The notes below the pieces were generated by a model. The model did no database searches, was not told the origin of the DNA, and worked only from the letters and a program-made list of their open reading frames with translations. The translations under genes and the position numbers were made by a program. From contig NZ_CADIKL010000036.1 in NCBI RefSeq assembly GCF_902859945.1, forward strand, positions 1 to 64,000: a stretch of 64,000 nucleotides of DNA, written 5' to 3'. This DNA is from Paraburkholderia caffeinitolerans. Its GTDB lineage: Bacteria > Pseudomonadota > Gammaproteobacteria > Burkholderiales > Burkholderiaceae. This document shows, in pieces, positions 17,935 through 27,401 of this stretch; the first letter of the stretch is position 1; the number at the start of each line of letters is the position of its first letter.

Positions 17935-18600
17935 ATGGCGCTTCCCTACGGCTACGCGAAAGGCAAGATCGTGACCACGCCGCAACTCACACCCACGCAG
18001 CGGCCCCATGAAGTGCAATATCACCTGCACTTCGGCCTCTCGGTCGCGGGCGCGCAATGGGACATCGCGGTGAACGTCGGCACCACCGACGCCGACGATT
18101 TGCTCAAGTACAAACTGCCGTTCGACTTCAGCCACCCTGTGCTCGCGACGCTCCAGAGCGCCGCAGCGGGCTCGCACGATCTCACCGGGCAGGACGCGCT
18201 GCCCGCGCTCGACTTCCAGCGCAGCGACTTTCTGGCCAACACCGGCAACTGGCGCGACAGCGGCGTCATGGACGGCTCGAACGCGGTCGAGCCTGTCGCC
18301 ACGCTGGAGCGCCTGCTGGTGCGCGCGATGCAATCGAGCTTCGACGTCTACGTGTTCGGCCGCTTCTATAGCGAAGGCAACGGCCTGCACGACGTGCACA
18401 TGAACCAGGGATCGAAGGGCGAATTCATTCATCGCCCCGGCGACGACAGCAACGACCACAACGACATCTGGCAGGACGGCGCGCTACTCGTCGATCTGGG
18501 CGCGCCGCAGTGGGCGCTCTATGTGGCGGCGTTCGATCAGCAATGGCTGCCGACCGACGACCTGGGCAACCCCACGCCCGATTCGAAGCCGATTTCGTAA
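17935..18600 (+). CDS. DUF2278 (YukJ-like) protein
   Basis: 221 residues from the ATG nine bases after AGGAG; the ATG at 17926 sits directly against that site and was rejected. The protein opens MALPYGYAKGKIV and contains QYHLHFGLSVAGAQWDIAVNVGTTD, DLLKYKLPFDFSHPV, and DVHMNQGSKGEF followed by NDHNDIWQDGALLVDL, the conserved pattern of DUF2278 / Bacillus YukJ. Function unknown. The conserved HMNQG and NDHNDxWQDG motifs are rich in acid, His and Asn residues and could form a hydrolytic or metal site (inference). Confidence 0.85.
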   Translation: MALPYGYAKGKIVTTPQLTPTQRPHEVQYHLHFGLSVAGAQWDIAVNVGTTDADDLLKYKLPFDFSHPVLATLQSAAAGSHDLTGQDALPALDFQRSDFLANTGNWRDSGVMDGSNAVEPVATLERLLVRAMQSSFDVYVFGRFYSEGNGLHDVHMNQGSKGEFIHRPGDDSNDHNDIWQDGALLVDLGAPQWALYVAAFDQQWLPTDDLGNPTPDSKPIS

Positions 18601-18704
18601 GCGCTTTGCATGGGACCAGAGTAAGAGCTCTGCATGGGCCCGGAGTAAGTGCTGAAGCACTAACTCCGGCCGACAGCTAAAGCGCCAACTCTGGTCGACA
18701 GCGT

Positions 18705-19430
18705 TCAGGCGATCGATGCAAGGGTCTGCTTGAACGCCTGCACGAGGCGTTGCGAGGTGCACGCGGGATGCGCCGGAAAAAAACCGAGCTCGACGCCTTT
18801 ACTATCGCGCTGCGCGAGCGATTCACGGCACGACGCATGTACTTCGGCAGCGCCGGTCGTTTCGACGATGTGAGCCACGTTTTCGGCAGTGACGCCGCTA
18901 CCCGGCATGATGGCGATGCGCCCCGCCGCGCGCCGCGCCAGATCGGCGAGCACGGCCAGGCCATCGGTGGCGCGCGCGGCGCCGCCCGAGGTGAGAATGC
19001 GCTCGAATTGAAGCGCGACGGCTTCCTCGAGCGCGCGCGCCGGGTCCGGCACGAGATCGAATACGCGATGCAGCGTGGTGCCGAGTCCGCGCGCACGCTC
19101 GCACAACGTACGCAGCAGCGCGACGTCGAGGCAGCCATCGGGAAGCGCCGCGCCGAGCACCACGCCCGCAAGACCCGCCGCGCGCACCGCGTCGATCTCG
19201 GCGAGCATCGCCGCCGTGTCGGCGGGCGACCATGCGAACGAGCGTGCATGCGGCCGGATCATCGCGTAGACCGGAATCGGCGCGCGCGCCGCCGCTGCGA
19301 TCAGCCCCGGCGTGGGCGTGAGGCCGCCCAGATCGAGCGCGGAGCACAGCTCGATGCGATCCGCGCCACCGGCGATGGCGGCTTCGAGCCCATCCACGCT
19401 GTCGACGCACACTTCGAGCGAAATCGGCAT
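18705..19430 (-). CDS. cutC: CutC family protein
   Basis: 241 residues from the ATG before PISLEVCVDSVDGL. The TIM-barrel motifs of CutC are clear: EAAIAGGADRIELCSALDLGGLTPTPG, VYAMIRPHARSF, TLHRVFDLVPDP, ILTSGGAARAT and IMPGSGVTAENV. CutC was first linked to copper homeostasis in E. coli, but the biochemical role remains unsettled. It lies 37 bp downstream of the cysteine desulfurase gene on the same strand, so the two are probably co-transcribed. The nine extra codons from an upstream ATG (19457) do not match the family. Confidence 0.9.
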   Translation of the reverse strand: MPISLEVCVDSVDGLEAAIAGGADRIELCSALDLGGLTPTPGLIAAAARAPIPVYAMIRPHARSFAWSPADTAAMLAEIDAVRAAGLAGVVLGAALPDGCLDVALLRTLCERARGLGTTLHRVFDLVPDPARALEEAVALQFERILTSGGAARATDGLAVLADLARRAAGRIAIMPGSGVTAENVAHIVETTGAAEVHASCRESLAQRDSKGVELGFFPAHPACTSQRLVQAFKQTLASIA

Positions 19431-19467
19431 ACGCACCCCTTGCCGGTCACCGGTCATAGATCACCGT

Positions 19468-20634
19468 TCACGCTGCGCAGGCCGCAGCACTCGTCGCGCA
19501 TTGTGCCACCACGGCGCGAATGCATTCGATCGCACGATCGACGTCTTCCTGCGTCGTATAGCGGCCGATGCTGAAGCGCAGCGTGCGGCTGGCCGCCTCG
19601 GCATCGAGCCCCAGCGCGCTCAGCACGTGCGAAGGCGCGCCCGAGGCCGAGTTGCACGCCGAGGTGGACGACACGGCAAGATCGGCCGCCAGCATGAACG
19701 GGAAAAACCCAGGCAGGTCGATGGTAAGGCTCAGCGTATGCGCGATCCGCCGCGCCGCGCGCGCGTTCTGCGTCACGCCTTCGAGACCGCGCACGCCAAC
19801 AAGCAGGCGCTCGGCCAGGCCTTCAATGCGCTGCGTGTCCGCCTCCATCTGCGCAGCCGCCAGCGCGCAGGCCGTGCCCATGCCCACGATCTGGTGCGTG
19901 GCCAGCGTGCCCGAGCGCAGCCCGCGCTCGTGGCCGCCGCCGTGCATCTGCGGCGCGATGCGAGCGGCCACTTCGCGGCGCACATAGAGCGCGCCAATGC
20001 CCTTGGGCCCATAGACTTTGTGCGCCGACATCGACAGCAGGTCGATGCCCATCGCCTTCACATCGATAGGCGTCTTGCCGAGCGCCTGCGCCGCATCCAC
20101 GTGCAGCAGCGCACCCGCTGCGTGCACGAGCGGCGCAATCGCGGCGATGTCGGTGAGCGTGCCAATCTCGTTGTTCACGAGCATGAGCGAGACAAGGCCG
20201 GTGTCGCTGCGCAGCGCCGCCTTCACGGCTTCTACGCCAATGCTGCCGTCGGCATCGGGACGCACATAAGTGAGCGCCATGCCGCGCTGCTCGAGATTCG
20301 CCATGGTGTCGAGAATCGCCTTGTGCTCGAGGCAGCTCGTGATCAGATGGCGCGCGCCCGTGGCCGCATCGGCATAGCCCTTCAGCGCGAGATTGTTCGA
20401 TTCGGTGGCGCCCGAGGTCCAGACGATCTCGTCGGGGGCCGCGCCGATCAGTGCCGCCACCTGCGCACGTGCCTCTTCCACGAGACCGCGCGCCTTGGTG
20501 CCCGCCGCGTGCGAACTAGAGGCCGGATTGCCGAATGCACCCTCGATGCCGAGGCATTCGCCCATCGCGGCAATCACGCGCGGGTCGGCCGGCGTCGTGG
20601 CCGCGTAATCGAAATAGTGCAGTTTGTCGCCCAT
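19468..20634 (-). CDS. Cysteine desulfurase (NifS/IscS class)
   Basis: 388 residues of a PLP fold-type I enzyme: YFDYAATTPADPRV at the start, SGATESNNLALKG, SMSAHKVYGPKGIGALYVRR with the PLP lysine, and SGTLATHQIVG. The active-site Cys is in SSTSACNSASGAPSHVL, in a short loop. It releases sulfur from cysteine for Fe-S cluster or thiolation pathways. No iscU, iscA or iscR gene is adjacent, so this is not the main isc operon and may be an accessory desulfurase. It is followed by cutC. Confidence 0.9.
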   Translation of the reverse strand: MGDKLHYFDYAATTPADPRVIAAMGECLGIEGAFGNPASSSHAAGTKARGLVEEARAQVAALIGAAPDEIVWTSGATESNNLALKGYADAATGARHLITSCLEHKAILDTMANLEQRGMALTYVRPDADGSIGVEAVKAALRSDTGLVSLMLVNNEIGTLTDIAAIAPLVHAAGALLHVDAAQALGKTPIDVKAMGIDLLSMSAHKVYGPKGIGALYVRREVAARIAPQMHGGGHERGLRSGTLATHQIVGMGTACALAAAQMEADTQRIEGLAERLLVGVRGLEGVTQNARAARRIAHTLSLTIDLPGFFPFMLAADLAVSSTSACNSASGAPSHVLSALGLDAEAASRTLRFSIGRYTTQEDVDRAIECIRAVVAQCATSAAACAA

Positions 20635-21162
20635 GATCCGTTGTTCTGTCGCTGATTGAATGGGCGATCATGCTACGCGGCGGACCGTAGAAAGTGTTTC
20701 CATAATTCCGGCCGCCGCCTGCCAACCGCAGAATTATTTTCTCCGTTCGACCCTCAGTTTGGCCATTTATCCGGCGCTGCTATTAAGGAAATAATCGGGC
20801 GGCGCCAAAACCACGGCGCAAACCGCGAGGCGCGCCCTTTGCACCCGACTTTTCTGGTCCCTTACGGCCCCGCGCGGCGCCGTGCGAATTCAGGGTAAAA
20901 AGCCCGCCTGGCGCGGCTTTGCCAGCAACCGTGCCAGTGCGCGGACCACGCGGCACGGCGCTTGCTCACAGGTTTCGATTTTCTTTTCGAATCCTCGTAC
21001 CATTCGTGCGTAATTCCCGCCAGATACGCGTTTTCCCGCATTACTCCGGCTTGCGATTTATTTTCAATTTCTTTCGAGTTTTGATGGCTTACCGTCATGC
21101 CAGTTGAGTAGCGTTCGCAATGCGAACCTCTTCATCGTCCCTAAGGAACAAGGGGTAGGCCC
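20635..21162. other. Intergenic region without a recognised gene
   Basis: 528 bp between the divergent cysteine desulfurase and glycosyltransferase genes. The right half (20990-21110) is more AT-rich than its surroundings and probably holds the glycosyltransferase promoter. No frame with family-like residues was seen on either strand. Confidence 0.5.
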
Positions 21163-22209
21163 ATGACCATAAAAACCAAAGTCTCGATTTGTCTGCCCAC
21201 ATACAAGCGGCCGGATCTGTTGATCGACTGCATCGAATCGTGCTTTGCGCAGACGCACACGAACATCGAGATTGTGATCGGCGACGACTCGCCCGACGAC
21301 CAGACCGAACGCATGATTGCGCAACGGTACGGCAACGACACGCGCATCGCGTACCGGCGCAATACGCCCGCGCTCGGTCAGGCACGCAACGTCGCGAGCC
21401 TCTTTGCGCGCGCAACCGGCGACAAGATCCTGCTGATCCACGACGACGACTATCTAGCCGAGCAATGCATCGAGCGCCTGCTTGCGCAATGGGAGCGCCA
21501 CCCCGGGATTCAGGCCGCGTTCGGCAATCAATATGAAGTCGACCACGACGGCAGCGTGGACCACGCGTCTAGCGAGCACATGAATCACGCGTATCACCGC
21601 ACGAGCGCGGCGGCGGGCCTGCAAGCCTTGCCGGGACGCACCGGCATCGTGCAGATGTTCCCGAATAACGGCTGGCTCGCCGACGCCGCGCTCGTCAAGC
21701 AGATCAGCTACGACGAGCAGCATGCCGTGTGCTGCGATTACGTTTTCGGCGTGCGCCTGTGCCTCGCGGCGCGGGGCGTGTGCTACATCGACGAACATGT
21801 CTCGTACTACCGCAAAACCGATGTCTCGGTTTCGCAGTCCACGCGCAATACGACCAGCGCATCATCGCTGGCCGCCTGGAGCTTCCTCCAGGGGCTGACG
21901 CTGCCGCCCGAACTCGAACCCGCGCGCAAGCTCGCCATGCGCCGGTTCGTGCCGATCGTGGTTTCGCTCTACGCGCGCAACAACAAGGCGCGCCAAGGCT
22001 TGAGTCTCGCGCTCGGGAACCTGCACGCGTATCGGTACGGATTGAGCGCGCGGCTCTACTACCACCTGCTGATGATCGGGAAGGGCATGCGGCGCGCGAA
22101 AGGCCAGCCGCCAGCGATGGCATTCGACGCCGATGAAGTGGGCGTGGATGCGGCGCCGATCGCGCCAGTCGCGCCGATGGTGGACGTCGCGCGCACGCGC
22201 GTGCCTTGA
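21163..22209 (+). CDS. Glycosyltransferase family 2
   Basis: 348 residues. The GT-A fold opens VSICLPTYKRPDLLIDCIESCFAQT, then IEIVIGDDSPDDQTE, and the DxD metal motif is ILLIHDDDYLAEQC near residue 108. The C-terminal third has basic stretches and no clear transmembrane helix, so it is likely cytoplasmic or peripheral. It would transfer a sugar from a nucleotide sugar to a surface glycan; donor and acceptor are not evident. There are no neighbouring polysaccharide genes, so it is an orphan. Confidence 0.85.
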   Translation: MTIKTKVSICLPTYKRPDLLIDCIESCFAQTHTNIEIVIGDDSPDDQTERMIAQRYGNDTRIAYRRNTPALGQARNVASLFARATGDKILLIHDDDYLAEQCIERLLAQWERHPGIQAAFGNQYEVDHDGSVDHASSEHMNHAYHRTSAAAGLQALPGRTGIVQMFPNNGWLADAALVKQISYDEQHAVCCDYVFGVRLCLAARGVCYIDEHVSYYRKTDVSVSQSTRNTTSASSLAAWSFLQGLTLPPELEPARKLAMRRFVPIVVSLYARNNKARQGLSLALGNLHAYRYGLSARLYYHLLMIGKGMRRAKGQPPAMAFDADEVGVDAAPIAPVAPMVDVARTRVP

Positions 22210-22398
22210 TCGCGAATCGCGTCGGCGGCGAGCCCGAGATTGGGCCAGCATGATATTGCACACACCAAGTGCGCCCCGCCTGCGGCAACCCACACGCGCC
22301 CCTGCTTCAATCCCGCTAGTATTACGCTTCGATTGTTTAGCGTGGCTCCGCGCCGCGCATTCACCTAGAAGCAGAAACTTGAATCAGGAGCACGGTAA

Positions 22399-22836
22399 AT
22401 GTCTTTCCGCATGACGATGTTGACGGCTGCTGTTGTGGCCGCAAGCGTGGCTAGCGCAGGTGCGCAAGCCCAGGTAGCCGGCGCGCAGCCGCTCTCCGTG
22501 ACGGTCGAGCAATCGCAGGCACTGCTCGAAGGCTGGAGCGTGAAGAAGAGCGTGCTCGGCAAAGCCGTCTATAACGACGACAACGTCAAGGTCGGCACGG
22601 TGCGCGACCTGATCGTCGCGCCGGACGGCACCGTGTCGGCGGCCATCGTCGCAGCGGGTGGCTTCCTCGGCGTCGCCTCGCATGACGTGGCCGTGCCTAT
22701 CGCCTCGCTCGACGTGCGCAACGGCAACCTCTATCTGCCCGGCGCAACCAAGGAAGCGCTCAAGGCCACGCCGGCATTCCAGTACGCCAAGATCGACTCG
22801 CCGCCCAAGCCCAAGCGCGTCGATACCAAGCACTAA
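22399..22836 (+). CDS. Exported PRC-barrel domain protein
   Basis: 145 residues with a signal peptide (MTMLTAAVVAASVASAGAQAQ) and an AGGAG ribosome site. Residues 46-115 form a PRC barrel (VKKSVLGKAVYNDDNVKVGTV, then VSAAIVAAGGFLGVASHDVAVP). Exported PRC-barrel proteins in Burkholderiales are small periplasmic proteins of unknown role. A palindrome follows the stop codon. Confidence 0.85.
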   Translation: MSFRMTMLTAAVVAASVASAGAQAQVAGAQPLSVTVEQSQALLEGWSVKKSVLGKAVYNDDNVKVGTVRDLIVAPDGTVSAAIVAAGGFLGVASHDVAVPIASLDVRNGNLYLPGATKEALKATPAFQYAKIDSPPKPKRVDTKH

Positions 22837-22844
22837 TCACGCGC

Positions 22845-22872
22845 GAGGCCAGCCTCATGTGAAGCTGGCCTC
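22845..22872 (+). terminator. Hairpin after the PRC-barrel gene
   Basis: A perfect 9-bp stem GAGGCCAGC / GCTGGCCTC with a 10-nt loop, nine bases after the stop codon. There is no U-tract, so termination is probable rather than certain; it may serve both convergent genes. Confidence 0.5.
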
Positions 22873-22909
22873 CGGGTGCTCACCTCTCTGCGGGCTCGCG
22901 CGCCACGCC

Positions 22910-23854
22910 TCAGCCCGCCGCTATCCCCGTCTCCCGCAGTTCGATTCCTGTCCAGACACCGCTCGCGCGAAGCTCCTCGATCAACTCGCAAAGCGTGCGC
23001 CGCACAGCAAGCGAAGCGGAACTCACCGGCAATGCATTCGGCCAGCAGATGCTCGCGGGCCGCCGGATCGTCGGATCGACGATGCGCCGCATCTTCGGCC
23101 GCTCGGCCGGCGCGCGTAGCGCCAGCGCCGAAGCAGGCAGAATCGTGCACGCCGCGCCCGACTGCGCGACCGAGAGCAGCATGGGCAGCGAGTCCACATC
23201 CGCGACGATATTCAACGGCACTTGCTCGCGCGCGAAGGTTCGTTCGAGCAGCAAGCGCAGGCCGTTGGCCACGCCCGGCGCCACCAGCGGCACATCGGCG
23301 AGCGCCGCGAGCGCACACGTGCGTGCCCGCGCAGGCAGCCCCGGCTCGCCAAGCACGTAAAGTTCTTCGTCGAGCACCGGCAGCGCGGAGATGCCCGGCG
23401 TAGCCGTGTCGCGAAACAGAATGGCCAGATCGAGGCGGCCATTCGCGAGCAGTTCGTTCAGATAGCCGCTCATGCTCTCGAATAACTGCAGGCGAATGCC
23501 GGGGTAGCGCTCGCGCACGCGCTCGAAAACCGGCATCGCCAGCACCGAGGCCATGGTCGTGGGAAAGCCGATGGCGACCGTGCCCGACTCCGCGCCCACA
23601 CCCTCGCGCACTTCCTGGCGCAATTGCTCCATCTGATGCAGCACGAGGCGCGCATGACGGTACAGCGCCTGGCCCGCGGCAGTGGGCTTTACGCCCTGCG
23701 GGCTGCGCACGAGCAGCGGCACGCCCAGATCGTCTTCCAGCTTCGCGACCTGCTGGCTGAGCGACGGCTGCGCCACGTAGAGCTTTTCCGCGGCTTTGCC
23801 GAGACTGCCGTAATCGACGATGTTCACGAAGTAACGAAGCTGCCGAACGTCCAT
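22910..23854 (-). CDS. LysR-family regulator of the adjacent acyl-CoA cluster
   Basis: 314 residues from the ATG at MDVRQLRYFVNIVDYGSL; the ATG at 23893 adds 13 atypical residues. Helix-turn-helix: AAEKLYVAQPSLSQQVAKLEDDLGVPLLVR. The effector domain carries SGTVAIGFPTTMASVLAMPVFER and RLDLAILFRDTATPG, typical of the Nac / CatM-like branch. It is divergent from the hydratase gene, with 156 bp between the starts, the standard layout for a LysR activator of the operon 24011-27270. Confidence 0.9.
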   Translation of the reverse strand: MDVRQLRYFVNIVDYGSLGKAAEKLYVAQPSLSQQVAKLEDDLGVPLLVRSPQGVKPTAAGQALYRHARLVLHQMEQLRQEVREGVGAESGTVAIGFPTTMASVLAMPVFERVRERYPGIRLQLFESMSGYLNELLANGRLDLAILFRDTATPGISALPVLDEELYVLGEPGLPARARTCALAALADVPLVAPGVANGLRLLLERTFAREQVPLNIVADVDSLPMLLSVAQSGAACTILPASALALRAPAERPKMRRIVDPTIRRPASICWPNALPVSSASLAVRRTLCELIEELRASGVWTGIELRETGIAAG

Positions 23855-24010
23855 GGACTTGGGCCCTTCCTGCCCTGGCAATGCGAGAGTCATAGGATAC
23901 GCTTATGACCGGCACATTCAATCCGTATTTCCGCGTCGCGGAGCGTTCGCATACAGTCGATCCATTCCTTCTATAGCAATGCGTTGGCCGAACCAGCGCT
24001 GGAGACGGCG

Positions 24011-24865
24011 ATGAATCATCCCCTGCCGGAACCGCTCATACAGCCGGTTCAAACGGTCACCGACCTCGTATCCCCCGCACCCGCTGCCGCGCTTGCCGCC
24101 ACACTCGACAGCGGCAGCAAGCCGGCACTCGGCGACGCGCTTCCCCCCCTCTGGCACTGGCTCTATTTCTGGTCCGCCGCGCCGCAAGTCGAATTGGGCC
24201 CCGATGGGCATCCGCACAAGGGCGGCTTCCTTCCCGATCTCGGCCTGCCACGGCGCATGGCGGCGGGCGGGCGCATGACGTTCAATGCGCCGCTCGCGAT
24301 CGGCGCGCAGGCGCACCGTGTTTCGCGTGTGCTTCGCATCGAAAACAAGGCGGGACGCAGCGGGCGGCTCGCGTTCGTCACTGTCGAGCACGAAATCATT
24401 GCCGATGGCGTCACCGCGATCCGCGAAGAGCAGGACATTGTGTATCGCGAAAGCACGCAGCCTGGCCAACAGCCGGGACCCGCCTCCACGCAAGCGCCCG
24501 CCGATGTCCACGCCGACTGGCAGCGCGAAATCACGCCCACCGAGGCGCTGCTGTTCCGCTACTCGGCGCTCACCTTCAATGGCCATCGCATTCATTACGA
24601 CCGCGACTACGCGCGCAACGTGGAAGGTTATCCGGACCTCGTCGTGCACGGGCCGCTGATCGCCACGCTGCTGCTCGACACGGTGGCGCGCTTCGCGCCC
24701 GATGCCGTCGTGCGCGAGTACCGCTACAAGGCCGTGCGCCCAACCTTCCTCGGGCATGCCTTCACCCTATGCGGCCGCCGTTCGGCGGACGGCCAGACCA
24801 TCGAACTCTGGGCGAAGGATCACGAAGGCCGGCTGACCATGTCGGCACGCGCCGTGCTCGCCTGA
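24011..24865 (+). CDS. MaoC-like acyl-CoA hydratase (mesaconyl-/itaconyl-CoA hydratase group)
   Basis: 284 residues from the ATG six bases after GGAG (an ATG at 23984 is possible). The N-terminal half carries PPLWHWLYFWSAAPQVELGPDGHPHKGGFLPDLGLPRRM, a pattern of FAS1-type dehydratase / mesaconyl-C4-CoA hydratase proteins. The C-terminal hotdog half has RYSALTFNGHRIHYDRDYA and PDLVVHGPLIATLLLDTV. Expected to add water to an alpha,beta-unsaturated CoA ester of a short dicarboxylic or related acid. It is first in an operon with an acyl-CoA dehydrogenase and a CoA-transferase; the natural substrate is not resolved. Confidence 0.8.
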   Translation: MNHPLPEPLIQPVQTVTDLVSPAPAAALAATLDSGSKPALGDALPPLWHWLYFWSAAPQVELGPDGHPHKGGFLPDLGLPRRMAAGGRMTFNAPLAIGAQAHRVSRVLRIENKAGRSGRLAFVTVEHEIIADGVTAIREEQDIVYRESTQPGQQPGPASTQAPADVHADWQREITPTEALLFRYSALTFNGHRIHYDRDYARNVEGYPDLVVHGPLIATLLLDTVARFAPDAVVREYRYKAVRPTFLGHAFTLCGRRSADGQTIELWAKDHEGRLTMSARAVLA

Positions 24866-24901
24866 ACACAATCCACCTGAATATACGCAGGAATCCAAAC
24901 A

Positions 24902-26062
24902 ATGAACGAAGCGACCGATCAATACCAGGACATCCGCGAAGCCGTGCGTGATTTGTGCGGCCAGTTTCCGGCCGAGTATTTCCGCAAGATCGACGAGGAG
25001 CGCGGCTACCCCGAAGCCTTTGTCGACGCGCTCACGAAAGCGGGCTGGCTGGCCGCGCTGATTCCGCAGGAATATGGCGGCTCGGGCCTCGGCCTCACCG
25101 AGGCCTCGGTCATCATGGAAGAGATCAATCGCAGCGGCGGCAACTCCGGCGCCTGCCACGGCCAGATGTACAACATGGGCACGCTGCTGCGCCATGGCTC
25201 GGACGAGCAAAAGCGCAAGTATCTGCCCAAGATCGCGAGCGGCGAGTTGCGCCTGCAATCGATGGGCGTGACCGAGCCCACCACCGGCACCGACACCACG
25301 AAGATCAAGACCACCGCGGTACGCAAGGGCGACCGCTATGTGATCAACGGCCAGAAGGTGTGGATCTCACGCGTGCAGCACTCCGACCTCATGATCCTGC
25401 TCGCGCGCACCACGCCGCTCTCGGACGTGAAGAAGAAAAGCGAAGGCATGTCGATTTTCATGGTCGATCTGCATGAAGCGATCGGCAAAGGCCTGACCGT
25501 GCAGCCGATCCTGAACATGGTCAATCACGAAACCAACGAGCTCTTTTTCGACAACCTCGAAATTCCCGCCGAGAACCTGATCGGCGAGGAAGGCAAGGGC
25601 TTCAAGTACATTCTCGACGGGCTGAACGCCGAGCGCACGCTGATTGCCGCCGAATGCATCGGCGATGGCTACTGGTTCATCGACAAGGTTTCGCAATATG
25701 TGAAGGACCGCCAGGTATTCGGCCGCCCGATCGGCCAGAACCAGGGTGTGCAGTTCCCCATCGCGCGCGCGTTCGTCAACGTGGAAGCCGCGAACCTCAT
25801 GCGTTTCGAGGCGGCGCGCCGCTTCGACGCGCACGAGCCGTGCGGCGCGCAGGCGAACATGGCCAAGCTGCTCGCGGCGGACGCCTCGTGGGAAGCCGCG
25901 AACGCCTGCCTGCAATTCCACGGCGGCTTCGGCTTCGCCTGCGAATACGATGTGGAGCGCAAGTTCCGCGAGACGCGCCTCTACCAGGTCGCGCCGATCT
26001 CGACGAACCTGATTCTCTCGTACGTGGCCGAGCACATTCTCGGCCTGCCGCGTTCGTTCTGA
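24902..26062 (+). CDS. Acyl-CoA dehydrogenase
   Basis: 386 residues with AGGA before the ATG. FAD-binding and fold motifs: LQSMGVTEPTTGTDTTKIKT, INGQKVWISRVQHSDLM, and near the end LQFHGGFGFACEYDVERKFRETRLYQV. It should insert a double bond into an acyl-CoA and feed the MaoC hydratase encoded 37 bp upstream. The CoA-transferase gene follows 30 bp downstream, giving an activation, dehydrogenation and hydration set. Confidence 0.9.
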   Translation: MNEATDQYQDIREAVRDLCGQFPAEYFRKIDEERGYPEAFVDALTKAGWLAALIPQEYGGSGLGLTEASVIMEEINRSGGNSGACHGQMYNMGTLLRHGSDEQKRKYLPKIASGELRLQSMGVTEPTTGTDTTKIKTTAVRKGDRYVINGQKVWISRVQHSDLMILLARTTPLSDVKKKSEGMSIFMVDLHEAIGKGLTVQPILNMVNHETNELFFDNLEIPAENLIGEEGKGFKYILDGLNAERTLIAAECIGDGYWFIDKVSQYVKDRQVFGRPIGQNQGVQFPIARAFVNVEAANLMRFEAARRFDAHEPCGAQANMAKLLAADASWEAANACLQFHGGFGFACEYDVERKFRETRLYQVAPISTNLILSYVAEHILGLPRSF

Positions 26063-26091
26063 TCGCTTGTGACTGCATCAGGGAGACTCTC

Positions 26092-27270
26092 ATGCGCCCT
26101 CTCGAAGGCATCAAGGTCGTTACGTTCGAGCACGCGATCGCCGCGCCTTTCTGCACCCGCCAGCTCGCGGATCTGGGCGCGCGCGTCATCAAGGTCGAGC
26201 GCCCCGGCTCGGGCGACTTCGCGCGCGGCTACGACGAACGCGTGCACGGCCTCGCTTCGCATTTCGTCTGGACCAACCGCTCGAAAGAAAGCCTCACGCT
26301 AGACGTGAAGCGCGCTGAAGCGCTCGCCATCGTCCACGCGTTGCTCGCCGACGCCGACGTGTTCGTGCAGAATCTCGCGCCCGGCGCCACGCAGCGCCTC
26401 GGGCTCGACTACGAGACGCTGCGCGAGCGCTACCCGCGCCTGATCGTCTGCGATATCTCCGGCTACGGCAGCGACGGCCCGTATCGCGACAAGAAGGCCT
26501 ATGACCTGCTGATCCAGAGCGAGTCCGGCTTTCTCAGCATCACCGGCTCGCCCGACGAGCCGGCCAAGGCCGGCTGCTCGATCGCCGATATCTCGGCGGG
26601 CATGCACGCGTATTCGAGCATCCTCGCGGCGCTCATCGAGCGCGGCAAGACCGGGCGCGGCCGGCGCATCGACGTGTCGATGCTGGAAAGCATGGTCGAG
26701 TGGATGAGCTACCCGCTCTACTACGCGATCGACGGCCAGACGCCGCCGCAGCGCAACGGCGCGGCGCACGCAACGATCTATCCCTACGGGCCGTTCAAGG
26801 CCGGCGACGGCAAGTCCGTCATGCTCGGCCTGCAAAACGAGCGCGAATGGAAGCGCTTCTGCGAAACGGTCCTGCGCCGGCCGGCGCTGGCCGACGACGC
26901 GCGCTTCTGCTCGAACAGCCGCCGCGTGGCGCATCGCGCGGAACTGGGCCAGCTCATCGAAACTGCGTTCGGGGCGCTCACGGCGGGCGATGTGATCGAG
27001 CGGCTGGAAGAAGCGAAGATCGCGAACGCGCATATCAACGACATGCACGCGGTTTGGGCGCACGAGCAACTCGCTGCCCGCGAGCGCTGGACGCGCGTGG
27101 GCACCCCGGCAGGCGAGATTCCCGCGCTGCTGCCGCCAGGCGCGACGCTCGCCGATAACCCGCGCATGGACCCCGTGCCCGCACTCGGCCAGCACACCAA
27201 TGCGATCCTGCAAGAACTCGGTTACGACGACACGCGCATTCGCACGCTGCGGGAGAGCGGGGCGGTTTAA
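26092..27270 (+). CDS. Class III (CaiB/BaiF) CoA-transferase
   Basis: 392 residues from the ATG with GGGAG upstream; a much longer open frame starting inside the dehydrogenase gene was rejected. Motifs: LEGIKVVTFEHAIAAPFCTRQLADLGARVIKVERPGSGDFAR at the start, and the catalytic Asp in KAYDLLIQSESG (near residue 139), then GSPDEPAKAGCSIADISAGMHAYSSI. It transfers CoA between acids, probably from succinyl-CoA or another intermediate to the pathway substrate. With the upstream hydratase and dehydrogenase it completes a small organic-acid degradation module. Confidence 0.9.
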   Translation: MRPLEGIKVVTFEHAIAAPFCTRQLADLGARVIKVERPGSGDFARGYDERVHGLASHFVWTNRSKESLTLDVKRAEALAIVHALLADADVFVQNLAPGATQRLGLDYETLRERYPRLIVCDISGYGSDGPYRDKKAYDLLIQSESGFLSITGSPDEPAKAGCSIADISAGMHAYSSILAALIERGKTGRGRRIDVSMLESMVEWMSYPLYYAIDGQTPPQRNGAAHATIYPYGPFKAGDGKSVMLGLQNEREWKRFCETVLRRPALADDARFCSNSRRVAHRAELGQLIETAFGALTAGDVIERLEEAKIANAHINDMHAVWAHEQLAARERWTRVGTPAGEIPALLPPGATLADNPRMDPVPALGQHTNAILQELGYDDTRIRTLRESGAV

Positions 27271-27327
27271 TTTCGCCACGCGGCTCCGTCGATACTGATC
27301 AGCCGAAAATCGTCCAACACCGTAGTA

Positions 27328-27345
27328 GTCCAGAATTTCTTGGAC
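27328..27345. promoter_or_regulatory. Inverted repeat upstream of the MFS gene
   Basis: GTCCA-(8)-TGGAC, with an AATT-containing centre, lies 57 bp before the MFS start. The symmetry suggests a dimeric repressor or activator site; the regulator is unknown. It implies that the transporter has its own promoter. Confidence 0.4.
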
Positions 27346-27401
27346 AGTATGCAGGCCGCAAAAAAATAACTCCGCGGCAAACCCAACCAGGAGACGACAC
27401 C

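Noticed and set aside
16627..18459. 610-residue leftward open frame
   Set aside because: It runs antisense through DUF1697 and DUF2278 and out of frame through the flavodoxin gene; the real genes account for the DNA.
25654..26091. N-terminal extension of the CoA-transferase
   Set aside because: It overlaps the acyl-CoA dehydrogenase in another frame; the ATG at 26092 has a strong ribosome site and starts the conserved domain.
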